Shown one piece after another: positions 11,649 through 19,963 of a DNA stretch of 64,000 nucleotides (position 1 is the first letter of the stretch; each line of letters begins with the position of its first letter). The notes below the pieces were generated by a model, which made no database searches, was not told where the DNA came from, and worked only from the letters and a program-made list of their open reading frames with translations. The position numbers and the translations under genes are program-made. Origin of the DNA: Azotobacter vinelandii CA (GTDB lineage: Bacteria; Pseudomonadota; Gammaproteobacteria; Pseudomonadales; Pseudomonadaceae). The stretch lies in the NCBI RefSeq assembly GCF_000380335.1, contig NC_021149.1, positions 620,001-684,000 of the forward strand, given 5' to 3'.

Positions 11649-11710
11649 TAGGGGGCTGCCAGGGCCATGCCGATCAGGGAAAGGGCGAAAAGGGATTTGA
11701 ACTTGGCCAT
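11030..11710 (-). CDS. OprG/OmpW-family outer-membrane protein, copy 2
   Basis: A 226-residue OmpW-family barrel whose mature part (HERGDIVLRAG to GYKF) is identical in amino acids to copy 1. The signal peptide differs: MAKFKSLFALSLIGMALAAPYATA. GGGAGTTCGCC precedes the ATG. It has its own terminator and its own Anr-type promoter (11747-11787). Two copies with the same mature product but separate leaders suggest dosage or differential expression of one porin. Homogenisation by gene conversion is inferred from the abrupt identity boundary. Confidence 0.93.
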   Translation of the reverse strand: MAKFKSLFALSLIGMALAAPYATAHERGDIVLRAGAVVVDPHEDSEDIRLAGAGKLPGTKATLDSDVQLGLNYLYMLTDHVGIEYLAATPFTHEVKAKGLPGDLNGRLGDFKQLPPTVSLVYYPFSPHATIQPYVGVGLNYTYIFETKLGKAAEGKGFSGLDMQDSIGLAAQVGVDYMLTDTLMLNAQVRYIDIESKATTYLNDSKVTVDVDVNPWVYMVALGYKF

Positions 11711-11746
11711 GGCGAACTCCCGAAGAAGTAATTGCGTATGGAGTCG

Positions 11747-11787
11747 ATCTTAGTAACTCCAACTAGGCCGATCTTGATTTGCCTCAA
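11747..11787 (-). promoter_or_regulatory. Anr/FNR-type class II promoter of oprG copy 2
   Basis: TTGATTTGCCTCAA (11774-11787) matches the consensus at 9 of 10 positions. TAAGAT on the minus strand (11752-11747) is the -10 box. Centre-to-centre spacing is 31 bases, exactly as for copy 1, so both genes are probably Anr-activated from about -41. Confidence 0.7.
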
Positions 11788-12268
11788 GAAAACTCTTGTA
11801 TTTGGTTTTGCTCTGCCGGACGGGTGAAAATAAGGGTTATAAAGTTCTGGAAATATAAATATGGCGAGCGAGGAAAGTTTGCTTCGCCAATTAAGTCGGC
11901 AAACTTATCAAGAGTGATTGTCGGTTTTGGAAAGAATCAACGATCAATCGGCGGGAAGATTAGAAGCTTTGCGGTATCGGATGGAGCGGATAGCGGACTC
12001 GCAAGTTCTTGCGGTGTCGGAGGAGGATAATTCGTCTGGTCGTCTCCGCTTTGACCTGGGGCAAGAAAAAGTTCCGTAAACTTTTGGCTTTTCAAGGAGT
12101 TCATGACATGGATCACGGATCGGGCGCTCCAAGGCCGCCGGCGACCGCTGCGCTCTGGCCGTCCCGGTTCGATAGAGAATGAAGATGGCCGGGCAAAAGG
12201 CGTCGTCACCGGCACGTTGGTAACGGGTCCGCTTCATGCCGGCCGAACGGTGGTGGTCCCCTCTGTTT
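11788..12268. other. Less GC-rich intergenic stretch, no gene recognised
   Basis: About 480 bases between the oprG copy 2 promoter and the end of the zinc operon, visibly richer in A/T than its surroundings up to about 12100. A short frame at 12105 (24 codons, AAGGAG eight bases upstream) opens MDHGSGAPRPP, but has no identity I recognise. Nothing else is supported. Confidence 0.4.
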
Positions 12269-12784
12269 TCATTGCTCCAACTGGTACGGATAGACCTTGC
12301 TGGTGGTCATCCGGTAACCGGCCTCGGCCAGTTCGCTGCTGGTCTGCTCGACCCGCAGCCTGCCTTCCACCCAGTACGGCTGGTAAAGCACCTCGAGTTG
12401 CACGCCTGGCTCGTTGCGCACGTGCACGATCTGGTTCGACGGCGGCGGCGGTACATGGATGCAGGCGCCGAAGTAGGGTACCAGGAGGAATTCGCGGACG
12501 CGGCCGTCGCTGGCGGTCTCCAGCGGCACCAGATAGCCGGGCAGCCGGACCAGTTGGCCGTCCAGCGCCTTGACCACCGGCGCCGCCGGCGATGCCTGGG
12601 CGGCCGGTGGTGCGGATTCGTCGGCCAGCCCACCGTCCCCCTGGCTCTCGTGCATCGGCGCCTGCGGTTCCTGCGCCGGCGGCGTGCCCTCCGGGATCAT
12701 CTCGGTCCAGGCCAGGTCGCGGGGTTCGGCCGCCCACAGCGGCATGGCGAGGACGAGCAGCAGGACAAGCGGAAGGCGTCGCAT
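12269..12784 (-). CDS. Periplasmic DUF3299 protein of the zinc operon
   Basis: A 171-residue exported protein with signal peptide MRRLPLVLLLVLAMPLWA. A variable Pro/Ala-rich linker is followed by the DUF3299 domain (GQLVRLPGYLVPLE to SKVYPYQLE). This is the last gene of a four-gene minus-strand operon with a ZrgA-like protein, an ABC ATPase and a permease. The equivalent V. cholerae system (ZrgABCDE) takes part in zinc uptake and includes a DUF3299 member. The biochemical role of DUF3299 is unknown. It starts 10 bases after the permease stop. Confidence 0.85.
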   Translation of the reverse strand: MRRLPLVLLLVLAMPLWAAEPRDLAWTEMIPEGTPPAQEPQAPMHESQGDGGLADESAPPAAQASPAAPVVKALDGQLVRLPGYLVPLETASDGRVREFLLVPYFGACIHVPPPPSNQIVHVRNEPGVQLEVLYQPYWVEGRLRVEQTSSELAEAGYRMTTSKVYPYQLEQ

Positions 12785-12793
12785 CGGGACTCC

Positions 12794-14059
12794 TCACAGG
12801 CGAATGGACAGACCGTCGGCCAGCGACTGGCGATAGGCGCGCCAGGCCGGTATCGCGCCGAGCGGCAGCGACGCAGCCAGAATGGCACCGAGCAGCAGCC
12901 ATTCATAGGTGCTCGGCGCAGCGAACGGCAAGTAGAGTCCGTAGGCCGCCTGCAGCGGTCCCTGGGCCAGCAGGATGCCGAGATAGAGCAGGGCCAGGCC
13001 GAGCAGCACGCCGGCCAGGGCCAGCGCGAAGGCTTCCAGCACCAGCAGCCCGGCGATGTGCCAGGGCCGGGCGCCCAGCGAGCGGAGGATCGCCATCTCC
13101 CGGCGGCGTTCGTTGAGGCTGGCGAGGATCGCCGTGAGCATGCCGATCAGCCCGGTCAGCACGACGCACAGCGAGACCACGAACAAGGCCTGCTCCGCAG
13201 TGCCCATCAGGCTCCACAGCTCCTGCAGGGCGACCCCGGGGAGGATCGCCAGCAGCGGCTCGCCGAGGTAGTCGTTGATTTCCCGCTGCATGGCGAAAGT
13301 GGCGATCCGGCTGTCGAGGCCGAGCAGGAAGGCGGTGATCGCCTTGGGCTGCAGGTCCATCCGGCGCGCCTGCTCGGCGTCGATGCGCGCGCCGCCCCGG
13401 GCCGGCACGCCGCCGCGCCAGTCGATGTGCAGCGCTTCCATGCCGGTCAGGCCGATATGCAGGGTACGATCGACCGGCGTGCCGGTGCGGCCGAGGATGC
13501 CGACCACGCGGAACGGCTTGTCCTCGTGGCGGGTCAGGCTGATCCTGGCCACGCCGTGGGCCAGCACGAGTTCGTCGCCCAGCTTGTAGTGCAGTGCCTC
13601 GGCCACCTCGGCGCCGAGCACCACCTCGAACGGGTCCGTGGCGAAGGCACGGCCTTCCCTCAATTCCAGCGGCTGCCGGCGGCCGTAGCGGTAGTGCTCG
13701 AAGTAGGCCACCGTGGTGCCCAGCACCCGGTAGCCGCGATGCGAATCGCCGAGCGACAGCGGGATCGCCCATTTCACCCGTGGATGCTCGGCGAAGTGCC
13801 GGAAGCTCTCCCAGCGGATGTTGTTGGTGGCGTTGCCGATACGGAACACCGAATAGAGCAACAGATTCACCGGGCCGGAACGGGCACCGACGATCAGGTC
13901 GGTGCCGCTCAGGGTGCTGGCGAAACTGGCGCGGGCCTCGGTGCGCACCCGTTCGACGGCGAGCAGCAGGCAGACCGAGACGGCGATGGCGAATACCGTG
14001 AGCAGGGCGGTGGCGCGGCGGTTGGCCAGACTGGCCAGGGCCAGGCGCAACAGGTGCAT
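12794..14059 (-). CDS. FtsX/MacB-type ABC permease of the zinc operon
   Basis: A 421-residue permease with one N-terminal membrane helix (about residues 15-35), a large extracytoplasmic domain, and three C-terminal helices (about 270-400) carrying the FtsX-type segment ERRREMAILRSLGARPWHI. It pairs with the ATPase encoded immediately upstream (one base between the genes). Such permeases usually drive mechanochemical work or extraction rather than classical import. The operon context and Zur-like box point to zinc homeostasis. Confidence 0.9.
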   Translation of the reverse strand: MHLLRLALASLANRRATALLTVFAIAVSVCLLLAVERVRTEARASFASTLSGTDLIVGARSGPVNLLLYSVFRIGNATNNIRWESFRHFAEHPRVKWAIPLSLGDSHRGYRVLGTTVAYFEHYRYGRRQPLELREGRAFATDPFEVVLGAEVAEALHYKLGDELVLAHGVARISLTRHEDKPFRVVGILGRTGTPVDRTLHIGLTGMEALHIDWRGGVPARGGARIDAEQARRMDLQPKAITAFLLGLDSRIATFAMQREINDYLGEPLLAILPGVALQELWSLMGTAEQALFVVSLCVVLTGLIGMLTAILASLNERRREMAILRSLGARPWHIAGLLVLEAFALALAGVLLGLALLYLGILLAQGPLQAAYGLYLPFAAPSTYEWLLLGAILAASLPLGAIPAWRAYRQSLADGLSIRL

Positions 14060-14060
14060 G

Positions 14061-14768
14061 TCAGATCTCCCGGGGGCGGGCGGCGCGGTTCAGTTCGAGG
14101 AGCGACAGGCTGCGTTCGAACAGCCTGGCCAGGCTCTGGTCGTGGCTGACGAACAGCAGGCTGGCCGAGGCCTCGCGGCACTCGGCGAAAAGCAGGTCGA
14201 GAAAGGCCTGGCGGGCGTCGGCGTCCAGCGCCGAGGTGGGCTCGTCGGCGATCACCAATTCCGGCTGGCCGATCAGCGCGCGGGCCGCCGCGACCCGCTG
14301 CTGCTGGCCGATCGACAGTTCCGCGGCGCGCCGTTCCAGCAGCGTGGCGTCGAGACCGAGATGCGCCAGCAGGCGGACGGCGGCCTGCTCGACGCTGCCG
14401 TGGCGCTGGCGGGCCCGCTCGGCGCGCAGCCTGGAGAAATGGCAGGGCAGTTCGACGTTGGCGCGTACCGAGAGAAACGGCAGCAGGTTGAACTGCTGGA
14501 AGATGTAGCCGGTGTGGTCGACGCGAAAGCGGTCGCGGGCCGCCGCGGAGAGCGCGCCCAGTTCGGTGCCGAGCAGACGGATGTGGCCGCGGGCCGGTTT
14601 CTGCACGCCACCGAGCAGGCCGAGCAGGGTGGTCTTGCCGCTGCCCGAGGGGCCCTTGAGGAACAGGGTTTCGCCGCGCCGCAGGTGGAACTCGGGGATG
14701 TCCAGCAATTCGGGCTGGCCCGGCTAGGCGAAACCTAGGCCGGACAGTTCGATCAGGGGTGTGCTCAT
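14061..14768 (-). pseudogene. ABC ATPase of the zinc operon, interrupted by an early amber codon
   Basis: From the ATG at 14768 the frame reads MSTPLIELSGLGFA, then TAG at 14726-14724, then PGQPELLDIPEFHLRRGE and an intact LolD/MacB-type ATPase. The Walker A is GPSGSGKTT, followed by a Q-loop (IFQQF), the signature ELSIGQQQRVAAARAL and Walker B VIADEPTSALD. Homologues have Trp in this context, so TGG to TAG is the likely change. Translation might restart at the TTG at 14708, giving 215 residues without the first beta-strand. Without restart or suppression the operon lacks its ATPase. A sequencing error is possible. Confidence 0.85.
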
Positions 14769-14808
14769 GGGGGTGGCCGGGATGTCGATGGGGCGCCTGG
14801 CCCTGACC

Positions 14809-15378
14809 TCAGAATGTCAGGCCGCTGCGCTCGGGGCTGAGTTCCTGGCCCTGCTGGCCGCGGGGGCCGATCAGTTGGACCTGGATCTTCTGCGTGGCCG
14901 GAAATGTGCCGAACAGCGCCGCGAGATTCAAGCTCTGCAATGCTTCCGGCGCAGCGCATTGCAGGTGGTAGCGGGCCTCGATTTCGCTGTGCTCCCGGTC
15001 GTCGTTCCCGGTCGCCTCGAAGTGGGCGCCGTGCAGGCTGCGCTCGCGGACTTGGCAGCCGGCCGCGACGGGAACGCCGAACAGTTCGAGCGGCCGTTCG
15101 AGCTGGGCGCGGACCGCGTCGACTCTGGCCCGCTCCTCGTCGCTATGGACCGCGTGCTCGAAGCCGAGCAGGTTCATGGCCGGGCTGATGAACTCGATCT
15201 CCAGGACATCGTTGTCCAACGCCAGGTTGAGCAGGGCGCTGCCGTGCTCGTGGGCGGCGAGGGAGGCTTCCCGTGCCGATTCGTGATGATGATCGGCATC
15301 ATGGTGGTGATGATCGTCCTCGGCCTGGACGAAGACGGCCAGAAAGGCGAGGGGCAGGGCGAACAACAGGCGGGGCAT
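14809..15378 (-). CDS. zrgA: ZrgA-family (DUF2796) histidine-rich zinc protein
   Basis: A 189-residue periplasmic protein with signal peptide MPRLLFALPLAFLAVFVQA. A metal-binding His/Asp cluster follows at residues 20-45 (DDHHHHDADHHH, then HEHG). It belongs to the DUF2796/ZrgA family linked to zinc uptake in Vibrio and to a Zur-controlled operon in P. aeruginosa. It is the first gene of the minus-strand operon, behind a Zur-like palindrome at 15398-15416. It probably delivers zinc to, or works with, the ABC components that follow. Confidence 0.9.
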   Translation of the reverse strand: MPRLLFALPLAFLAVFVQAEDDHHHHDADHHHESAREASLAAHEHGSALLNLALDNDVLEIEFISPAMNLLGFEHAVHSDEERARVDAVRAQLERPLELFGVPVAAGCQVRERSLHGAHFEATGNDDREHSEIEARYHLQCAAPEALQSLNLAALFGTFPATQKIQVQLIGPRGQQGQELSPERSGLTF

Positions 15379-15397
15379 GGATGTCTCCGGGCTGGGT

Positions 15398-15416
15398 TTT
15401 GTTACGTTATAACGAG
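15398..15416. promoter_or_regulatory. Zur-like operator before the zinc operon
   Basis: The core GTTACGTTATAAC (15401-15413) matches the Zur palindrome GTTATA-N-TATAAC at 10 of 12 defined positions. It sits 20 bases upstream of the zrgA-like start, where a zinc-bound repressor would block transcription. This fits the family's known zinc-starvation induction. Confidence 0.65.
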
Positions 15417-15525
15417 TTTGTCCGGGGCTCGCCAGATGATCCCGCCAGATGCATCGGCCCGCCCGTGCTTGGCGGAGGGCGGGCGGCGTGGGAGCATGGG
15501 GCCTTCATCGCGAGGAGCTGTGCCC

Positions 15526-15861
15526 ATGCTGAGAATACGTGGACACATCGGCGAATGGCCGGTGGACCTGACCCTGGAACTGGACGACGAGGATTGGGCG
15601 CGCCTCGGCGCCCGCCTGGCCGCCGGCAAGGCCGGTGCGCCCGCGGGCCCGGCGGCGGAGCCGGCCGACCGCCTCTGGCAAACCGCCCAGCAACTGCTGC
15701 GCAGCGCCGGGCAGATGGAGGGGCCGACCCTGCTCAACCAGTTGCAGGCGCTGGCCGGCAGCGCCGAGGCCGGCAAACGCCTGTTGGTGCGGCTGCGCCA
15801 CTGCGCGCAGGTTCGTGTCGAGAACGCAGCGGACGCGCCGATCTACCACTGGACGGAGTGA
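15526..15861 (+). CDS. Conserved hypothetical protein, 111 residues
   Basis: Starts MLRIRGHIGEWPVDLTLELD and ends DAPIYHWTE. GAGGAG lies about eight bases before the ATG at 15526; a GTG at 15520 is an alternative start. It has no signal peptide or membrane segment. A counterpart sits at the same position in P. aeruginosa, as I remember, but I know of no function. It is convergent with the cnoX gene, 11 bases away, and has no operon partner. Confidence 0.72.
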   Translation: MLRIRGHIGEWPVDLTLELDDEDWARLGARLAAGKAGAPAGPAAEPADRLWQTAQQLLRSAGQMEGPTLLNQLQALAGSAEAGKRLLVRLRHCAQVRVENAADAPIYHWTE

Positions 15862-15872
15862 GGATCGCCTCT

Positions 15873-16742
15873 TCAGTAGAGGGCCTGATACAGCTTGCGG
15901 CGGTAGGTGGAGACCAGCGGGTGATCGCTGCCGAGCAGATCGAACACCTGCAACAGGGTCTTGTGCGGCAGGCCCTCGGCATAGCCGCGGTTGCGCACGA
16001 ACAGCCGCAACAGGCCCTCCAGCGCCGCTTCGTAGTGTTGCCGCGCCAGTTGCTGGATCGCCAACTGGTAGGCGGCTTCATCATCGTTGGCGTCCTGGGC
16101 CAGACGGCTTTTCAGGATGGCGACTTCCGGCAGGTCGGCGGCCTGGCGCAGGAAGGTCAACTGGGCGCGGGCGCCGGCCAGGGCCTGCTTGTGTTCGTCG
16201 CCCGTCACGGCATCCAGCACCGCCTCGGCCTCGCCCAGCTCGCCGCGTTCGGCCAGGCAGCGGGCATAGAGAATCAGCGCGGCGCCGTTGCCGTTGTCCT
16301 CGCTCAGCAGCGCCGCGAGCAGGTTCTCCGTTTCGCCGATCCGCCCGGCGGCGAACAGGGCCTGGGCGACCTCCAGCGGGTCGGCTTCGGGAGCCTCGGG
16401 CATCTGCACATGGGGTTCGAGCATGGCGCGGATGGCCGACTCCGGCTGGGCGCCGGCGAAGCCGTCCACCGGCTGGCCGTCCTTGAACAGCACCACGGTC
16501 GGTAGGCTGCGGATGCCCATGCGCATCACGGTCTGCTGTTCGATGTCACTGTTGACCTTAGCCAGCAACAACTCGCCCTGATAGCTCTCGGCGATCTTCG
16601 CCAGGAGCGGCATCAGTGCCTTGCAGGGAGCGCACCATTCGGCCCAGAAATCCACCAGCACCGGCTTGTGGAAGGAGTTTTCGAGGACCAGCTGGTCGAA
16701 ACTGGCGTCGGTGACGTCGAAGATGTAGGGGATTTCGCTCAT
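15873..16742 (-). CDS. cnoX: Thioredoxin-fold co-chaperone CnoX (YbbN)
   Basis: A 289-residue protein with an N-terminal thioredoxin domain (DFWAEWCAPCKA) and a C-terminal region of TPR-like helices from about residue 115. This is the CnoX/YbbN architecture, a chaperone-redox factor that protects proteins from oxidative damage and hands them to DnaK or GroEL. The WCAPC motif (residues 36-40) keeps both cysteines, unlike E. coli CnoX, which has SxxC, so thioredoxin-type reductase activity is possible here. Confidence 0.92.
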   Translation of the reverse strand: MSEIPYIFDVTDASFDQLVLENSFHKPVLVDFWAEWCAPCKALMPLLAKIAESYQGELLLAKVNSDIEQQTVMRMGIRSLPTVVLFKDGQPVDGFAGAQPESAIRAMLEPHVQMPEAPEADPLEVAQALFAAGRIGETENLLAALLSEDNGNGAALILYARCLAERGELGEAEAVLDAVTGDEHKQALAGARAQLTFLRQAADLPEVAILKSRLAQDANDDEAAYQLAIQQLARQHYEAALEGLLRLFVRNRGYAEGLPHKTLLQVFDLLGSDHPLVSTYRRKLYQALY

Positions 16743-16832
16743 CGGGGCTCTCGGCAGTGGCTGGAATGGAATCCTGCATGGTAAGTGGGGCCGCGCGGCG
16801 GGGGAAGCGAGACAGGCGCGGCTGAATTGCCC

Positions 16833-17492
16833 TCAGGCAGTGCGCCGGGCGTGGTACAGGCTGACTCGGCGGAACTCCGCCGGTTCGGCCAGATCCGGCC
16901 AGGTACGGGCCTCGAGGCTGGCCAGGCGCCGATAGCGCGGGTGGGCGAAGTCGCGCACCCGCGAGTCCGCCACCAGGGCCTCGCGGGCGCGGCCGAGGAA
17001 CCGGTCGAGCAGCGGCAGGTTGGCGCGATCGTAGAGCACGTCGGCGACCAGGATCAGATCGAAGCGGTCGGCCTCGGCGAAGAAATCCGCCGAGTAGCCC
17101 AGCTCGACGCCGTTCAGTGCGGCGTTCGCCCGGCAAGCGGTGAGCGCCTGCGGGTCGAGATCGCAGGCGACCACCTCGGCGGCGCCCAGCCGGGCCGCAG
17201 CGATGGCGGCGACGCCGCTGCCGGCGCCGAAGTCCAGCACGCGCCGGCCGCGTACCCACTCCGGGCGTTCGGCCAGCCAGCGGGCCAGCGCCAGGCCGCT
17301 GGCCCAGCAGAAGCTCCAGTAGGGCGGCTCCGCGAGGATGCGCCGGGTTTCCTCCGGGCTGAAGGCGCGCGCCATGTTCGCCGGGTCGATCAGCCAGAGG
17401 CGCAGTTCGCTGCCCGGCAATCGTTGCGCGGTCAGCCGGGCGTCGCCGAGCAACTCGCCGAGCGCCGCCTGCAGGGCGGGCGGCGCGTTCAT
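16833..17492 (-). CDS. Class I SAM-dependent methyltransferase
   Basis: A 219-residue methyltransferase with the SAM-binding motif [20 protein letters not shown], followed by [11 protein letters not shown] and a motif II segment ([13 protein letters not shown]). The last resembles protein N-lysine methyltransferases of the METTL20/ETFB type. The substrate is not established here. It overlaps the start of the minus-strand frame for the lipoprotein gene by 4 bases (17489-17492), so the two are translationally coupled. Confidence 0.85.
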   Translation of the reverse strand: MNAPPALQAALGELLGDARLTAQRLPGSELRLWLIDPANMARAFSPEETRRILAEPPYWSFCWASGLALARWLAERPEWVRGRRVLDFGAGSGVAAIAAARLGAAEVVACDLDPQALTACRANAALNGVELGYSADFFAEADRFDLILVADVLYDRANLPLLDRFLGRAREALVADSRVRDFAHPRYRRLASLEARTWPDLAEPAEFRRVSLYHARRTA

Positions 17493-17932
17493 GGGGCGGG
17501 CACCAGTTGCAGGGTGCCGAGCGTCTGGCTGTCCAGGCCGGAAAGGGTACGCGGCGGCAGGCGCAGGATCAGCCGGCCGGACTGGCTGGCCCGGCCGCGC
17601 AGTTCGGCGCGCAGGCCGGGGGCGAAGGGCTGCGGCACGAAGCGCAGGCTGAACGGCAGCGTTTGGCCGTTGCCCAGCAGGGTGATGTTGCCGAGTTCCC
17701 CGCGCGGACGGCCGCGCTCGTCGACCAATAGCAGCGCCAGTTCCACCTCGCTGTTCGTCGGTGCGCCGAGCAGGTTGCCGCGCAGCTCGTGCTGGCCGGC
17801 CAGCAGCGGCTGGACGGCGACGGAGGGCGTCGAGGGGTTCGCGGAGGCTTGCGAGGCTTCTTCCTCGGGCTGGCTGGAACAGGCGGCGAGCAGGAGGCTC
17901 AGGCCGAGGAGGAGGAAAGGGCGCGGCGACAT
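17489..17932 (-). CDS. YbaY-like lipoprotein
   Basis: A 147-residue lipoprotein with a signal sequence ending LSLLLAAC, the lipobox Cys at residue 18. The remainder resembles the YbaY/YscW fold ([27 protein letters not shown]). The start at 17932 gives a proper lipoprotein leader, whereas the frame extending to 18085 does not. Its function is unknown. It is transcribed ahead of the methyltransferase gene and divergently from nrdR. Confidence 0.8.
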   Translation of the reverse strand: MSPRPFLLLGLSLLLAACSSQPEEEASQASANPSTPSVAVQPLLAGQHELRGNLLGAPTNSEVELALLLVDERGRPRGELGNITLLGNGQTLPFSLRFVPQPFAPGLRAELRGRASQSGRLILRLPPRTLSGLDSQTLGTLQLVPAP

Positions 17933-18044
17933 GGGGACTCCTTGGCGGGGTTGCGGCTGGGCGTCTGTATAGCGCAAAGCCCGCGGCTTGTCTTGGGGGC
18001 GGGATGCGCTACCATGACTCCCTTTCTTCAATGGCCCCGCGCCC

Positions 18045-18509
18045 ATGCATTGTCCTTTCTGCAGTGCCCACGACACCAAGGTCATCGATTCGCGGCTGGT
18101 CGCCGAGGGCGATCAGGTGCGCCGCCGTCGCGAGTGCCAGGCCTGCGGCGAACGCTTCACCACCTTCGAGACCGCCGAACTGGTCATGCCCCGGGTCATC
18201 AAGCAGGATGGCAGCCGCCAGCCGTTCGACGAGGACAAGCTGCGCGCCGGCATGCAGCGGGCGCTGGAGAAGCGCCCGGTGAGCGTCGAGCGCCTGGAGG
18301 CGGCGATCGGCCGGATCAAGCACGAACTGCGCGCCACTGGGGAACGGGAGGTCAAGTCGCGGGTGCTCGGCGAACTGGTGATGGCCGAGCTGCGCAAGCT
18401 CGACGAAGTCGCCTACATCCGTTTCGCCTCGGTCTACCGGCGCTTCCAGGACCTCAACGAGTTCCGCGAGGAGATCGAGCGCCTGTCCCGCGAGCCGTCC
18501 AAGCCATGA
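18045..18509 (+). CDS. nrdR: Transcriptional repressor NrdR
   Basis: NrdR senses ATP/dATP and represses ribonucleotide reductase genes by binding NrdR boxes. The 154-residue protein has the zinc ribbon (Cys3, Cys6, Cys31, Cys34) followed by an ATP-cone domain ([20 protein letters not shown]). Length is normal. Its stop overlaps the ribD start (ATGA), placing it at the head of the riboflavin cluster, a common arrangement. Confidence 0.97.
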   Translation: MHCPFCSAHDTKVIDSRLVAEGDQVRRRRECQACGERFTTFETAELVMPRVIKQDGSRQPFDEDKLRAGMQRALEKRPVSVERLEAAIGRIKHELRATGEREVKSRVLGELVMAELRKLDEVAYIRFASVYRRFQDLNEFREEIERLSREPSKP

Positions 18510-19609
18510 ACCATCATCGATACATGGCCCGTGCCCTGGAGCTGGCCCGCCAGGGACTGTATTCCACCCACCCCAATCCGCGGGTCGGCTGCGTGATCGT
18601 CGCCGCCGGCAGGATCGTCGGCGAAGGCTGGCACGTGCGCGCCGGCGAGCCGCACGCCGAGGTCCACGCCCTGCGCCAGGCCGGTGAGACGGCGCGCGGT
18701 GCCACCGCCTACGTCACCCTGGAGCCCTGCAGCCACCACGGGCGCACGCCACCCTGCGCCGAGGCGCTGGTCGCCGCCGGGGTCGGTCGGGTGGTGGCGG
18801 CCATGCAGGACCCCAATCCGCAGGTGTCCGGGCGCGGCCTGGCGCGTCTGCGCCAGGCCGGTATCGAGGTCGAGGTCGGTGTGCTGGAGGCCGAGGCGCG
18901 TGCGCTCAACGCCGGTTTCGTCAAGCGCATGGAGCACGGTCTGCCGTTGGTACGGGTCAAGTTGGCGATGAGCCTGGACGGCCGCACGGCGATGGCCAGC
19001 GGCGAGAGCCAGTGGATCACCGGCGCGCCGGCGCGCGCCGCCGTGCAGCGCCTGCGCGCCCGTTCCAGCGTGGTGCTGACCGGCGCCGACACCGTTCTCG
19101 TCGACCATGCCCGGCTCACCGTGCGCGGCGAGGAGCTGGGGCTGGCGCCCGAACAGGTCGCCCTGGCGCTGCAGCGTCCGCCGCTGCGCGTGCTGGTCGA
19201 CGGGCGCCTGCGGGTGCCGCTGGATGTGCCCTTCTTCCAGGCCGGGCCGGCGCTGGTGGCGACTGTTTCGGCCGAACGCGAGGTGGATTACCGGGCGGCC
19301 GGCCACGAGTTGCTGGCCGTGCCGGGCGAGGACGGCCGGGTCGATCTGCCGGCGCTGCTGGCCGAGCTGGCCGCGCGTGGGGCCAACGAGGTGCTGGTGG
19401 AGGCCGGTCCGCGTCTGGCCGGGGCCTTCGCCCGGCAGGGACTGGTCGACGAGTACCGTCTGTTCGTCGCGCCCAAGTTTCTCGGCTCGACTGCCCGGCC
19501 CCTGCTGGAGCTGCCCCTGGAGCGCATGGCCGAGGCGCGCGAGCTGAAGATCCGCGACATCCGCGCGGTGGGCGAGGATTGGCAGATCGTCGCCGTGCCC
19601 GCGACCTGA
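18506..19609 (+). CDS. ribD: Bifunctional riboflavin deaminase/reductase RibD
   Basis: Catalyses steps 2 and 3 of riboflavin synthesis: deamination of the diaminopyrimidine, then NADPH-dependent reduction of its ribose. The 367-residue protein has an N-terminal zinc deaminase (His50-Ala-Glu52, [11 protein letters not shown] with Cys75 and Cys84) and a C-terminal DHFR-like reductase ([14 protein letters not shown]). It overlaps nrdR by 4 bases. The FMN riboswitch lies between it and ribE, so ribD itself is not under that switch. Confidence 0.96.
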   Translation: MNHHRYMARALELARQGLYSTHPNPRVGCVIVAAGRIVGEGWHVRAGEPHAEVHALRQAGETARGATAYVTLEPCSHHGRTPPCAEALVAAGVGRVVAAMQDPNPQVSGRGLARLRQAGIEVEVGVLEAEARALNAGFVKRMEHGLPLVRVKLAMSLDGRTAMASGESQWITGAPARAAVQRLRARSSVVLTGADTVLVDHARLTVRGEELGLAPEQVALALQRPPLRVLVDGRLRVPLDVPFFQAGPALVATVSAEREVDYRAAGHELLAVPGEDGRVDLPALLAELAARGANEVLVEAGPRLAGAFARQGLVDEYRLFVAPKFLGSTARPLLELPLERMAEARELKIRDIRAVGEDWQIVAVPAT

Positions 19610-19692
19610 CCCGTTCCGCATCCGGATCCGCGGCGCCGGTGGCCGGCCGCGCGCCCTTGTGGTAAAAAGCGCCTCCGGGCCGCACGGTCCGA

Positions 19693-19845
19693 CGTTCTCA
19701 GGGCGGGGTGGAATTCCCCACCGGCGGTGATGACGCCCAGGCGTCCAGCCCGCGAGCGCTTGCCACGGGGCAACCCCCGCGCAAGGTCAGCAGATCCGGT
19801 GCGATTCCGGAGCCGACGGTCAGAGTCCGGATGAGAGAGAGCGGG
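19693..19845 (+). ncRNA. FMN riboswitch (RFN element)
   Basis: Conserved RFN blocks are visible in order: TTCTCAGGGCGGGGTGGAAT, CCCCACCGGCGGTGAT, AGCCCGCGAGC, AAGGTCAGCAGATCCGGTG, AGAGTCCGGATGAGAGAGA. It lies about 120 bases upstream of riboflavin synthase. FMN binding should lower expression of the downstream ribE gene and perhaps of ribBA and ribH. I did not identify the expression-platform hairpin. Confidence 0.96.
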
Positions 19846-19963
19846 ATGTTCCGCCACGCGCAGTCTGCGCGCGCGATCCCTTTCGATCCGCATGCCCTGT
19901 TTTTTCCGAAACAGGAGATCGTTCCATGCACCATTTTCCGCAGCATCGCGCCAGGGGGACTAC

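Noticed and set aside
12105-12179. 24-codon frame with a good ribosome site, MDHGSGAPRPP
   Set aside because: Too short and Pro/Ala-rich, with no identity recognised; kept only as a remark in the intergenic entry.
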